Origin: Bryobacteraceae bacterium
GTDB lineage: Bacteria > Acidobacteriota > Terriglobia > Bryobacterales > Bryobacteraceae
DNA length: 64,000 bases
Direction of reading: 5' to 3'
Assembly: GCA_030041985.1 (NCBI GenBank)
Contig: JASIAM010000221.1
Location: forward strand, 17,104 to 81,103
Positions 24,685 through 34,500 of the stretch are shown here, piece after piece; position 1 is the first letter of the stretch; each line of letters opens with the position of its first letter. The position numbers and the translations under genes are program-made. The notes beneath the pieces were generated by a model, which saw only the letters and a program-made list of their open reading frames with translations, did no database searches and had not been told where the DNA came from.

Positions 24685-25068
24685 CTAAAACTCCCATGTG
24701 CGGAAGACGTGTTGGTGGGCTGCCATATCCACGCGCTTGCCGCGGAAGCGCACACCCTCCATTTCAAGTCGAAAGCGCTGCTCGCTGGCGGTTTCGTACT
24801 TGAATTTGATTTCGCCGCCCGCTCCCACTACGCGCTGCCAGGGAAGCGACCCTCCGGCCTTGCGCAGCACCTGCACCACCTGCCGATGGTAGAGCGGATA
24901 TCCGGCGGCGGCTGCGACTTGCCCGTAGGTTGCGACCTTGCCGCGAGGGATCTGACGAATCGCCTTGCGGATCGCGGCATCCCGCTGGCCGCTTTTCGGC
25001 GCGCGCAGGAGCTTGCGCACAACTTTTCCCAGTTCCCAGTTTCGGCGAGTGGTCATCTTCTTCTTCAT
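24685..25068 (-). CDS. Alkyltransferase-like protein (ATL)
   Basis: The 127-residue protein has the DNA-binding domain of O6-alkylguanine transferases (IPRGKVATYGQVAAAAGYPLYHRQVVQVLRK), but the active-site segment reads PWQRV (76-80) with Trp77 in place of the acceptor cysteine. Proteins with this change are alkyltransferase-like: they bind O6-alkylguanine and hand the lesion to nucleotide excision repair without repairing it. It overlaps the stop of the amidohydrolase gene by 4 bases and is transcribed before it in the same direction. Confidence 0.88.
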   Translation of the reverse strand: MKKKMTTRRNWELGKVVRKLLRAPKSGQRDAAIRKAIRQIPRGKVATYGQVAAAAGYPLYHRQVVQVLRKAGGSLPWQRVVGAGGEIKFKYETASEQRFRLEMEGVRFRGKRVDMAAHQHVFRTWEF

Positions 25069-26375
25069 AGTCCGTAGAGGTGGCGCGCATTGTCGCGGAG
25101 AACCATGCGGGCGAGCTCGCGCGCACGGTCCCGGCTGATTTCGCCATCCCGCAGCATTCCGGTCAATGCGATGGCCAGCGCTTGCCTCCCATTATGCGCA
25201 GCGATCCAGCCGGATTCCTCCCAGCCCAACTGGTCCGAATAGGGGTAAGCGTCCGTGCCGAACAAAACCTTCTCGGGTACCCATTCCAGCCACTCCCGCA
25301 TGTCCGCGGCCAGCGCAGCGGGGGTTCGCAGCAGGTCCTGCATGGAGAAATCAAGATAAGCATTGGGGCGCTCAAGCAGCGCCGTGATTTCCCGCGTGAA
25401 TGGCCAGCCGCCATGCAGCATCACGAAACGCGTCCTGCGCAGGCCGGGATCTTCGAGCACCGGTTCGAGCAGCAGCGGATTGGCGCCCGCAATATCAAAA
25501 TAGCTTCCCGCGCCCGCAGCGCAATGGATGTGCACGGCCATTCCCAGCCTGCCGCATTCCGCCGCGATGTAGCGAAACAAAAAATCCTGTAACTGTTTGT
25601 ATTCGCCATCCGGAGGCGCCCCGCGGGATCGAAACTGGCTATAGATACGCGCGGCCGTAGCCTGGTCCACGGGATCAAACGCGAGCGATCGCAGATAGGC
25701 GGCCTCGAACTTCTCGGCTATGGCCCCGCCCTGCTTGTGCCGTTCGAGCGTTGGAGTCACCACGCGGGAAAGGTAATCGGCTAGCGTGGGCGGCAGCGTG
25801 CGCGCGCCGGCTTGCTGGAGGTAACGCCCGCGCAGCGCGTCTTCGAGCGCAAAGAATGCCTTGCGATCGGAATTGCGCGCGGCCAGGCGGGAGTTCTCGA
25901 GCGGAAAGATCAGCGCGTCTACATACGGCACCCAGCGGAATCGCGGCGCTTGAATGCTATTACCCATCGCCACACGATTGGCGAGCATTACTTCGACACC
26001 CATTTGGTTGAGCACCCAGGCCGGGTAGTCATCGCCCTCTTTTTTTATGACCGCCTGCTTGCTGGCAGAGCCGTAAAGCTGTTTGTGCGCTTCGAGCACA
26101 GCCGGTGCGTTGGGCCGCAGAATCAGCGGATCGGAAGAGGGTTCCATGTTATCCACCGGCAAAGCGTCGAATTCGCGGTCCGGTGGACCATTCCAGACGG
26201 GGCGCACCGGATGCGCGTGATTATCGATCGCGCGAATGCTTTGAATGCCGGCCAGAATCGAGGGATCGGTAGCGCTCTCCGCCGCCGGCCGCGGCTGGTA
26301 AAGAGACAGCCCCGCTGGCCGCTGACAGCCCGGCAACAACAGCAGGACGGCGCAAACTGCCCACAAGCTTTTCAT
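25065..26375 (-). CDS. Lipoprotein amidohydrolase
   Basis: From the ATG at 26375 the 436-residue protein has a signal peptide with a lipobox (AVLLLLPGC), so it should be anchored in a membrane and act in the periplasm or outside. The amidohydrolase-2 fold is visible: IRAIDNHAHP with the HxH metal pair near the N-terminus, AVHIHCAAGAGSYFD, FVMLHGGWPF and VLFGTDAYPYSD with the catalytic Asp. The substrate is unknown. A longer frame exists upstream but would hide the signal peptide. It is divergent from the methyltransferase gene. Confidence 0.82.
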   Translation of the reverse strand: MKSLWAVCAVLLLLPGCQRPAGLSLYQPRPAAESATDPSILAGIQSIRAIDNHAHPVRPVWNGPPDREFDALPVDNMEPSSDPLILRPNAPAVLEAHKQLYGSASKQAVIKKEGDDYPAWVLNQMGVEVMLANRVAMGNSIQAPRFRWVPYVDALIFPLENSRLAARNSDRKAFFALEDALRGRYLQQAGARTLPPTLADYLSRVVTPTLERHKQGGAIAEKFEAAYLRSLAFDPVDQATAARIYSQFRSRGAPPDGEYKQLQDFLFRYIAAECGRLGMAVHIHCAAGAGSYFDIAGANPLLLEPVLEDPGLRRTRFVMLHGGWPFTREITALLERPNAYLDFSMQDLLRTPAALAADMREWLEWVPEKVLFGTDAYPYSDQLGWEESGWIAAHNGRQALAIALTGMLRDGEISRDRARELARMVLRDNARHLYGL

Positions 26376-26404
26376 TCGAGAGCATTGTACGCGAAAATCA
26401 TCGC

Positions 26405-27289
26405 ATGACACTCACTCGTCATCTGCCGCTCGAAGTGGTTCGGTTGTGTTATGCGGAAGACGTTCGTTCGCGCGCCAACATACCCGCGGGCCGCCTGGCG
26501 CAGGCCTTTGCCACGGTACCCAGGGAGCGCTATCTTGGCGGCGGCCCATGGGACGTATTCCGGCTGGGCGATTACATCACCACCGAAGATGATGACCCGC
26601 GCCACCTGTATCATGACGAACTGGTGGCTTTGGACCGGTCCCGCTGGCTGAATAACGGCCAACCTTCCGCCCTGGCCGCATGGTTCCAACTTCTCGATCT
26701 CGAGCCCGGCAATCGCGTGTATCATGCTGGTTGCGGCGTGGGATACTACACCGCGATTTTGGCCGAAGTGGTCGGCCCGAGCGGCAATGTATTAGCCGTG
26801 GAGATCGATCCGGAACTGGCCAAGCGCGCGCATGTCAACCTGGCTCATCTGCGCAACGTCAGGGTAGTGGCAGCCGATGCCATCACCTACGATCCCGGAG
26901 AGTGCGACGCCATTTTCATCAACGCCGGCGTCACGCACCCGCAACCTTTATGGCTCGATCGCCTCAGGCCCAATGGCCGCCTGATGGCGCCGATGACCGT
27001 GGTCCAGCCGGCGCCCTACGACCCCAAAGGCGTCATGGGCACGGGCCACATGCTGCTGGTGCGGCACGTTCACGAAAATTACCCGGCTTCGTTTGAATCG
27101 ATAGTAGGCATTTACTCGAGCCCGACTGGCCGGGATCCGGCGTTCAACGCGATGCTCGGCAAACTGTTCCAGGAAACAATCCTAGGAAAACGCGCGGACA
27201 TCCGTAGCGTGCGCCGCGACCCGCACCAGCCGGCAGAAACCTGCTGGCTGCACGGCGAGGGGTTTTGTTTATCGACAGAAGCACCTTAG
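26405..27289 (+). CDS. Protein-L-isoaspartate O-methyltransferase-like protein
   Basis: The 294-residue protein has the PCMT layout: VPRERYLGG, then GQPSALAAW at the substrate loop, motif I VYHAGCGVGYYTAILAE (105-121) and VEIDPELAKRAHVNL with the acidic residue for S-adenosylmethionine. It is longer than classical Pcm (about 210) by a C-terminal part ending PAETCWLHGEGFCL. The GQT(I)S loop is changed to GQPSA, so the acceptor may differ from isoaspartyl peptides. It is divergent from the lipoprotein gene with a 29-base gap. Confidence 0.75.
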   Translation: MTLTRHLPLEVVRLCYAEDVRSRANIPAGRLAQAFATVPRERYLGGGPWDVFRLGDYITTEDDDPRHLYHDELVALDRSRWLNNGQPSALAAWFQLLDLEPGNRVYHAGCGVGYYTAILAEVVGPSGNVLAVEIDPELAKRAHVNLAHLRNVRVVAADAITYDPGECDAIFINAGVTHPQPLWLDRLRPNGRLMAPMTVVQPAPYDPKGVMGTGHMLLVRHVHENYPASFESIVGIYSSPTGRDPAFNAMLGKLFQETILGKRADIRSVRRDPHQPAETCWLHGEGFCLSTEAP

Positions 27290-27668
27290 CCGGGACTCGC
27301 CGCTTCCTCAAAGCCACCCAATACCTGCCGATATGTTCTTTTGATGAACCCGGTCAGCATATTGTCTTTTAGCTCGGCGCTGTGTAGTGCGGCCGGCAGC
27401 AGTTGAAGTTCGCCGGCGCGCCCGGCCGGGGCGCAGGCTAATTCGGGAGATTCGAACCCGCAAGATGTAGTTTCCCTCAGTGCGGCCGCCGGTTCCAGCG
27501 CCACGGGAAGCACCGGGACAGCGAGCCGAAAAAACGCCACCGCTTCCGAGAGTCAGAAAGGGCAGCTTGTCGACCTGATGGCCTGATGATGATTACTTTC
27601 TCTGCTTCTCGTGCAGCGCCGTGGAAACGGGTTGTCGGAAATGCTCGTAGTGCGTCAAAATCTAACCT
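27290..27668. other. Gap without a supported gene
   Basis: A minus-strand frame spans most of it and ends with a protein-like stretch (TGFIKRTYRQVLGGF), but it has no ribosome binding site and its upstream part is low-quality Pro/Ala sequence. It may be the tail of a decayed gene. No hairpin with a T-tract was found. Confidence 0.35.
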
Positions 27669-28181
27669 ATGGTTGATGTTGCGGAACCTTGGCTTCGCGG
27701 CCCGATTTCCGGGGTGGACCCTCTGCTGGCGCCGCTGCTTTATGCCTTCGAGCACGCCCGCGAAGATCTCAGCCGTTGGGCCGGCGACCTTACTCCAGCG
27801 CAGATTTGGAAGAAGCCGTATGGCTTTGGTTCCGTTGGATTCCATATCGTTCATATTGGCGGCAGCACGGATCGTCTCTTGACTTATCTGCAGGCGTGCG
27901 ATCTTACCAAAGAACAAATGGCCGCTCTGGCGTCGGAGCAGGAGACGAGAGAGCAAGGCGCCGCGGAACTGCTGCGAGAATTAGACCGCGTGTTTGAAAG
28001 AGCGGAAGCAGTGGTTCGGGCCATTGACCCTGCGACTCTCCGCGAACCGCGCTGGGTGGGAAGGAAGCGATTGCCTACTACGGTTATCGGCCTGTTGACG
28101 CACATCGCAGAGCACACCATGCGGCACGTCGGGGAGGCGATCAGCGCGGCCAAACTGGCCGTACAAGCGGACAGGCATTGA
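27669..28181 (+). CDS. DinB/YfiT-fold metal-dependent protein
   Basis: The 170-residue helical protein has the DinB pattern: PLLYAFEHAREDLSRW, SVGFHIVHIGGSTDRLL with a first metal histidine, and VIGLLTHIAEHTMRHVGE with the other two. DinB-family members are thiol- or other small-molecule transferases that use a divalent metal. No partner gene adjoins: the next gene runs the other way. The specific substrate cannot be inferred. Confidence 0.82.
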   Translation: MVDVAEPWLRGPISGVDPLLAPLLYAFEHAREDLSRWAGDLTPAQIWKKPYGFGSVGFHIVHIGGSTDRLLTYLQACDLTKEQMAALASEQETREQGAAELLRELDRVFERAEAVVRAIDPATLREPRWVGRKRLPTTVIGLLTHIAEHTMRHVGEAISAAKLAVQADRH

Positions 28182-28191
28182 TATTACGGCT

Positions 28192-29499
28192 TTAATGCAC
28201 CGTTTCCTTGGTGACCACCTTAGCTGGATCGGCGTGCGGATCTACCATCACTCCCACCCACGCAAAAATCATTTCATCCCAGCTTTGTTCGCCCCAGCGG
28301 ACCGCCTTCGCCGGATCGGGATTGTACTTATTAGCGGCCGAATTATCCCAGTGCGCGGTGAGTTCCACTTGCGTGCCCTTAGGCAAAAGGCGCGTCTTTT
28401 GTTCAAAGTAGATGAGCTGCCAGCCGAAGTCGTAGTGCGGCACGCTAACCAGAGTTTCCGATTCTCCGGTAGGGTACTTCAGTTGGATCGCCATATCTTT
28501 GCCGCGCAGATGCATGTGCGGCTGCGAGTAGATCAGTTCCACCGGCTCATTGAAAGTCGCTAACGCATGGGCTTCGCAATTGGGGTCGCCGGGCGGAATT
28601 ACGAAGGTGTCGTCGTACACCGGCACGGTCAGCAGACGCTTTTGCGGCGGCTCCTTCGCCAGGACGAAACCGACCTTGGTTTGATCCACAGCTTCGGTGC
28701 CGTTAGCCGTGTAGTGCATTTCGAAGACTATATCCGAGCCGGCCGGAATCAGCTTGGCGGCCTTGTGCCCGCGGTCGAAATAGCTTTGGGTTTGTGTTCC
28801 CGGCACATAACCGAGGAGCCACTCATTGGCGACGCTGACATTCGGGTCGACGGGAGCGGGCGGCGCTGCCTCACCGTTACTGCCCGGCGGTATGTACGCT
28901 TCGCCCGGTTTGGCATCCTTCATCCACTGCGAACCGGGAGGCCGCACGTGGACGCTGGCATGATGCACGACGGCGCGATTCCCCGGCCGCACCTCCGCGT
29001 CGATAACCCAGGTGTCTTTAGTAAAGCCCGTCGGAACCACAAAGTACGTGTAGAGCACCGTCCCTTTGGCTGGCACGCGATAAGGTTTGGGCATCGAAAA
29101 AACCACATCCGGTTTGATGTTCCAGCCATCCGTCCACGCGACAGGCGCAGGCTTATCCTTAGCGGCTCCTTCGAGCGCGCCTCCATCGACCCAAGCCGCA
29201 ATCGTGCGGATATCGGCATCGCTCAAGCGGCGGTCGTTGGCAAAGTGGCCGTATTGGGGATCCGCAAACCAGGGCGGCATCTTGCGTGTGAGCACCGCCG
29301 TTTTGATCGCCTTCGCCCAAGGGCGCGTGCTCTCGTAGGTGAGGAACGAGGAAGGGCCGATCTCGCCCGGCCGGTGGCATACCTGGCAGTTCTGCTGCAG
29401 GATCGGCAGCACATCTCTATTAAACGTCACGTTCGCCGAAGCGGCAGATAATGCCCCGGTGGTAATTGCCAGTATCGTTCCGGCCAGCAGGTGTCGCAT
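28192..29499 (-). CDS. Secreted cytochrome c / copper type II monooxygenase-like protein
   Basis: The 435-residue protein has a signal peptide (LLAGTILAITTGALSAASA), a c-type heme site CQVCH (38-42) with a probable axial Met in KMPPWF, and then two beta-sandwich domains like those of ascorbate-dependent copper type II monooxygenases, with RAVVHHASVHV, PHMHLRGKDM and AHWDNSAANKYNP as copper ligand regions. Electron entry by heme c and oxidation at copper is plausible in the periplasm. Such proteins are frequent in acidobacteria and planctomycetes; substrate unknown. Confidence 0.82.
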   Translation of the reverse strand: MRHLLAGTILAITTGALSAASANVTFNRDVLPILQQNCQVCHRPGEIGPSSFLTYESTRPWAKAIKTAVLTRKMPPWFADPQYGHFANDRRLSDADIRTIAAWVDGGALEGAAKDKPAPVAWTDGWNIKPDVVFSMPKPYRVPAKGTVLYTYFVVPTGFTKDTWVIDAEVRPGNRAVVHHASVHVRPPGSQWMKDAKPGEAYIPPGSNGEAAPPAPVDPNVSVANEWLLGYVPGTQTQSYFDRGHKAAKLIPAGSDIVFEMHYTANGTEAVDQTKVGFVLAKEPPQKRLLTVPVYDDTFVIPPGDPNCEAHALATFNEPVELIYSQPHMHLRGKDMAIQLKYPTGESETLVSVPHYDFGWQLIYFEQKTRLLPKGTQVELTAHWDNSAANKYNPDPAKAVRWGEQSWDEMIFAWVGVMVDPHADPAKVVTKETVH

Positions 29500-29884
29500 G
29501 CCGAATCCTCCGAGAAAATTGCCACTACAATACCACAGTCTACCGAGCCGCCGATAAGTTGCATGTGACCCTGGTGCGCGACATTAGAAGTGCCTGACGC
29601 GGGCACCGTCAGAACCAGGAAATCAGGGAATGTGGAATGGCGCGGCGAGCGAGCTATGGCCGGCTCCACGTTGGTGCGTTTCTGCCCGCGTAGAAGTATG
29701 GCTCCGGTCCTGGCGATCATGCGATTGATGGCGGCAGCTTCGCAAGCAGTGCCGGCATCTACCGAAATTTTGGCACCTGCCGGCTCCGCGGCTCTGCCAA
29801 CCGCCCCACCAGAAACTAACGCCTTTAAAATGAGTAATCCCCATTTGGCTATGTACTTGCGCTTGCGCAACCCCGAAGAGGTAA
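29500..29884. other. Gap without a supported gene
   Basis: Frames on both strands exist but overlap the neighbouring genes' opposite strands and show no family pattern or ribosome binding site. A short inverted repeat (GTGCC-tgacgc-GGGCAC) lies at about 29590-29606. The promoters of both flanking transcription units must lie here. Confidence 0.4.
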
Positions 29885-30244
29885 ATGCCAATGCTTCGGG
29901 TTTCTTACTCCGAAAGCGCCGAGGGACAACGTTGGAGTCTCTGCGGCCGCCTCGCCGGTCCATGGGTTGGCGAGTTGCGCTCGTGTTGGGGGCAAGCCCG
30001 GGAACGGGCGCCGCTCGCGCACGCGATTGTAGATCTGAAAGATGTCGTGTTCATCGATGAAGCCGGCGAACAGTTGCTCGCTGAAATGGAGAGCGCGGGC
30101 GCGCAACTGGTCGCCGCCGGAGTGGAAAACCAGCACGTCATCGCATCGTTAAAGAATGGTTCCGGCCGTCCGCTGCGGCGCTGGCTTGAAGGCCTTTGCG
30201 GAAATCGCCCGGAAGGGGAACAAGCACGCCAAAAGGACAAGTGA
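29885..30244 (+). CDS. STAS-domain protein upstream of RND efflux genes
   Basis: The 119-residue protein starts after GAAGAGGT and has a STAS-like alternating pattern: LRVSYSESAEGQRWSLCGRLAGPWVGEL, then HAIVDLKDVVFIDEAGEQLLAEM and GAQLVAAGVENQHVIASL. In anti-sigma antagonists a Ser or Thr in D-(S/T)-(S/T)-G is phosphorylated; here the place reads DEAG, so phospho-control is probably absent. It stops 2 bases before the adaptor gene, so it is part of the efflux operon and may regulate it. Confidence 0.7.
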   Translation: MPMLRVSYSESAEGQRWSLCGRLAGPWVGELRSCWGQARERAPLAHAIVDLKDVVFIDEAGEQLLAEMESAGAQLVAAGVENQHVIASLKNGSGRPLRRWLEGLCGNRPEGEQARQKDK

Positions 30245-30246
30245 AC

Positions 30247-31488
30247 ATGAAACGAAATCATCTGATTGCTGTGTGCGCGGCCCTCGTGGCAATCGCGGCT
30301 ATCGCCATCGTCTTAAGCCGGCCGAAAAGCACCGCTGCGGCCAAGCCCGAGCAGGCGCCTACGGTCCAGGTAGCCGAAGTCATCGAGCGCGATTTGCCGA
30401 TTGAGCGTGAATGGGTCGGCACTCTGGACGGCCTGGTCAATGCAGCCATTCGGGCCCAGGTCACCGGTTATTTGCTCCGTCAGGACTACAAGGAAGGCTC
30501 CCTCGTCCGCAAGGGGCAACTGCTTTTCGAAATCGATCCGCGGCCCTTTCAGGCGGCGGTGGACCAGGCTCAGGGGCAACTAGCCCAAGCCCGTGCACAA
30601 CTGGCCCAGGCTAAAGCCGGCCTCACCCAGGCGCAAGCCCAGGTTGTCACTGCCCAAGCCAATCAGCGCAGGGCACAACTCGATGAAGATCGCTATATCC
30701 CTCTAGCCAAGCAGCAGGCTGTTACGCAGCAGGATTTGGACAATGCCCGCGAGACGAATTCGGCTCAAAAGGCGACAGTCGCCGCGGCCAAAGCCCAGAT
30801 CGAGACCTCGCAAGCGCAGATTGAAGCCGCCGGCGCTGGCGTGGAAGCGGCCCAGGCGGCACTCGAAACGGCTGAGGTAAATCTCGGCTTCACCAAGCTG
30901 ACATCTCCCATCGATGGTATCGCCGGCGTTGCCACCATTCAGGTCGGCAACCTCGTCGGTCCCGCGGGTAATGCGATCACCACCGTGTCCACGCTCGATC
31001 CTATCAAAGCCAACTTCACCGTCAGCGAGCAGGAATATCTCGCCCTCGCGCGTGCCGATGCGCTCCATAAGTTGCAGCTTCACGTCATTCTGGCCGATGG
31101 CTCCGTCCATCCGCGGCCGGGACGATTCTCCTTTGCCGATCGCCAGGTGGACCCGGCCACCGGCGCAATCCAACTAACGGGCCTCTTTCCCAATCCCGGT
31201 AACATTCTTCGTCCCGGGCAGTACGCCAAGGTGCGCGCGGAGACCGGCATCGACCGAGGCGCTTTACTCGTTCCGCAATCCGCGGTAACCGAGCTGCAAG
31301 GCAGCTACCAAGTGCAAACGGTGGGATCCGATAACCGCGTGGCCACTCACACGGTCCAGGTCGGAGACCGCGTCGGCACTTTGTGGGCGATTAACCAGGG
31401 GTTGAAGCTGGGCGACCGCGTGGTGGTCCAAGGTCAATCCGTAAGGCCGGGCACCCTGGTAGCTCCCCAGCCCTTCCAAGGCAATTAG
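30247..31488 (+). CDS. RND efflux periplasmic adaptor (membrane fusion protein)
   Basis: From the ATG at 30247 the 413-residue protein has an N-terminal membrane anchor (LIAVCAALVAIAAIAIVLS), a lipoyl half (VTGYLLRQDYKEGSLVRKGQLLFEID), a long Ala/Gln-rich coiled-coil hairpin (QGQLAQARAQLAQAKAGLTQAQAQ and onwards), the second lipoyl half (LTSPIDGIAGVATIQVGNLV) and barrel domains ending in GDRVVVQGQSVRPG. This is the AcrA/MexA group. It bridges the pump to the outer membrane channel. It is the first of three classical efflux genes. Confidence 0.92.
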   Translation: MKRNHLIAVCAALVAIAAIAIVLSRPKSTAAAKPEQAPTVQVAEVIERDLPIEREWVGTLDGLVNAAIRAQVTGYLLRQDYKEGSLVRKGQLLFEIDPRPFQAAVDQAQGQLAQARAQLAQAKAGLTQAQAQVVTAQANQRRAQLDEDRYIPLAKQQAVTQQDLDNARETNSAQKATVAAAKAQIETSQAQIEAAGAGVEAAQAALETAEVNLGFTKLTSPIDGIAGVATIQVGNLVGPAGNAITTVSTLDPIKANFTVSEQEYLALARADALHKLQLHVILADGSVHPRPGRFSFADRQVDPATGAIQLTGLFPNPGNILRPGQYAKVRAETGIDRGALLVPQSAVTELQGSYQVQTVGSDNRVATHTVQVGDRVGTLWAINQGLKLGDRVVVQGQSVRPGTLVAPQPFQGN

Positions 31489-31503
31489 AGGACGTCGAAA
31501 ACC

Positions 31504-34500
31504 ATGTCTAATTTTTTTATCAAGCGCCCCATCGTCGCGATGGTCATCGCCATCCTCACCGTAATCGTAGGCGTCATCATGATCGTGGCTTTGCCGGTGG
31601 CGCAGTTCCCCAACATCGTCCCGCCGGAAATCCGCGTGCAAGCCACCTACGTGGGCGCTGACGCCACTGCCCTCGAGCAGGCCATCGCCACGCCCATCGA
31701 ACAGCAGATCACCGGCGTCGACAACCTGAGTTACATGTACTCCGTCAACGCGACCAATTCCGCCTCAACTACTTTATTCGCCGATTTCGATCTCAAAACC
31801 GATCCCAACATGGACCTTATCCTCACACAGTCGCGCGAGCAACTCGCTTCGGGGCAGCTCCCGCCGGAGGTAAACGCTTACGGGGTCACGATCCGCAAGT
31901 CCACCACCGCTCCTCTCATGCTGATCGGTCTATTCTCGCCGCATGGCACTCGCGACGCTACCTTTCTGGCCAATTACGCCTATATCAATCTCAACGATCC
32001 CATTGGCCGCTCCTACGGCGTAGGGCAAACCAACGTCTTCGGAGCCGGCCAGTACGCCATGCGGCTCTGGGTAAAACCCGATCAGCTCGCGAAGTTGGGC
32101 ATCACGGTCACCGATATCATCAACGCTATCCAGGCGCAGAACACCATCAACCCGGCCGGCCAGGTGGGCGGCGAACCCGCTCCCGCCAACCAGCAGTTCA
32201 CTTACGCGGTCCTGGCGCAAGGCCGGCTCACCTCGCCGGAACAATTCGGGGATATCGTGGTCCGCGAGGCCCCCAATGGTGGAATCGTGCGGGTAAAAGA
32301 TGTCGCGCGCGTCGAACTGGGCGCGCAGAACTACAGCGTCATCGGGCGCCTCAATGGCAAGCCTAGCGCCATTATCCCGGTCTATCAATTGCCCGGATCG
32401 AATGCTGTGCAAACGGTCGACGGCGTCCGCAAGCTGATGGCCCAGATGAAAAAGCGCTTCCCTGAGGACGTCGATTACGCCATCTCGCTCGATCAGACGC
32501 GACCGGTCACTGAAGGCATGAGGGAGATCGGTGAAACTCTGGGTATCGCCATCGTATTGGTCATCCTGGTCGTCTACCTCTTCCTGCAGGACTGGCGCGC
32601 CACCTTGATCCCCATGCTGGCCGTGCCCGTTTCGCTCGTCGGCACCTTCGTGCTCTTTCCGCTGTTCGGCTTCTCCATCAATACGCTGTCCATGTTAGGT
32701 TTGGTGCTCGCCATTGGCCTCGTGGTCGATGACGCCATTGTGGTTGTCGAAGGCGTGCAGCGCCACATCGAAGAAGGCTTGGCTCCTAAGCAGGCGGCTC
32801 AAAAAGCCATGTCAGAACTTTCGGGGCCCGTCGTCGGTATCGCTCTCGTCCTGGCGTCCGTGTTCGTGCCCACCGCTTTCATCCCGGGCATTACCGGAAG
32901 GCTGTATCAACAGTTCGCGCTCACCATCGCCATCTCCGTAGTCATCTCTGCCTTTAACGCGCTCTCGCTCAGCCCCGCACTGGCCGGTATGCTGCTGCGC
33001 GCCAAGCCCGAGAAGCAAAGCCGCGGACCGCTGGCCAGATTCTTCGGTGTCTTCAATCGCTATTGGGAGAGTAGCACGCACGGGTTTGTCCGCTGGTCGG
33101 GCGCTGTGATTCGCAAGGGCGCTCTCGTGTTTCTGCTGTTGGCTGTCTGCGGCGCAGGTGCGGTTTTCGTTGTCGGCCACCTGCCCTCCAGCTTCCTGCC
33201 TGATGAAGACCAGGGCTACATCTACGCGAGCCTGCAGCTTCCCGTGGCATCATCCATGGAGCGCACCGACGCGGCCGCCAGGCAAGTAGAGAAAATTCTC
33301 GCCAACACGCCTGGCGTTGCCTACACCACCACCGTAATCGGCTTCAACCTGCTCAGTTTCGCCCAGACCACATACAATGCCTTCTTCTTCGTTACTTTCA
33401 AACCTTGGGGCGATCGCCAAACGCGCGCAGAGCAGTATCAATCCATTAAGGACACCTTGAACCGTGAACTCGGCAAACTGCCGCAAGGAACGGTTTTCAC
33501 GTTCGCGCCGCCCGCTATCCCCGGCGTCGGCACCACCGGCGGATTTCAGTTCGTCCTCGAAGACCGTGCCGGCAAGGATGTGAAATTCCTGTCCGATAAC
33601 TTGGACAAATTCCTCGCGGCCGCCCGCAAGCGCCCCGAAATCGGCTCTATCAGCACTACCTTCCTGCCCAGCGTGCCGCAGCGCTTCATTCAGGTCGATC
33701 GTGACAAAGTTCTGAAGCAAGGCGTCTCCATAGGCGATGTCTATCAAACCATTCAGGCGTACATGGGCGGACTGTTCATCAATTACTTCAACGATTTCGG
33801 CCGTACCTGGCAGGTATATGTCGAGGCCGAGGCTCCTTACCGCGCGACCACTCAGAACCTCGACCAGTTCTATGTGCGCAACAACCAGGGTCAAGCCGTG
33901 CCCCTTTCTTCGCTGGCGCATTTCGAGACCCGCACAGGTCCCGAATTCACTCTGCGTTACAACGAATATCGCGGCGCGCAGATCAACGGTAACGCGGCCT
34001 CCGGCTACAGCTCGGACCAGGCCACCGCCGCTCTCGAAGAAGTCTTTCAACAAACCATGCCCCCCGAAATGGGTTTCGATTACATGGGCATGTCGTATCA
34101 GGAGCAGAAGGCGCGCCAGGGCGTGCCCTCCTGGGTCATCTTCGGTTTTGCCCTGATCTTCGTGTTTCTGATTCTGGCGGCGCTCTACGAAAGCTGGTCG
34201 CTGCCCTGGAGCGTGCTACTCAGCACCCCCGTGGCGGTCTTCGGCGCTATCCTCGCGCTCTGGCTGCGGAGGGTTGTTCTCTTGGCGTTCCTGCCCAAGT
34301 ACATGGTGCAGATCGAAAACGACGTCTACATGCAAATCGGCCTGGTGATGCTGATTGGCCTGGGCGCGAAGAACTCCATCCTGATCGTCGCCTTCGCTAA
34401 AGAGGAGTACGAGCGGGGCCGGCCTCTGGTCGAAGCCGCTCTCGACGCGGCCAGGCTTCGCTTCCGGCCCCTCATGATGACAGCGCTCGCGTTCATCGTC

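Noticed and set aside
27286..27540. 84-codon minus-strand frame
   Set aside because: Only the last 25 residues look protein-like and no ribosome binding site is present; left as a gap.
28567..29451. 294-codon plus-strand frame
   Set aside because: It is antisense to the cytochrome/copper protein and has no start signal or recognisable domain.
33250..34053. 267-codon minus-strand frame in the RND permease gene
   Set aside because: Pure antisense of conserved permease sequence.
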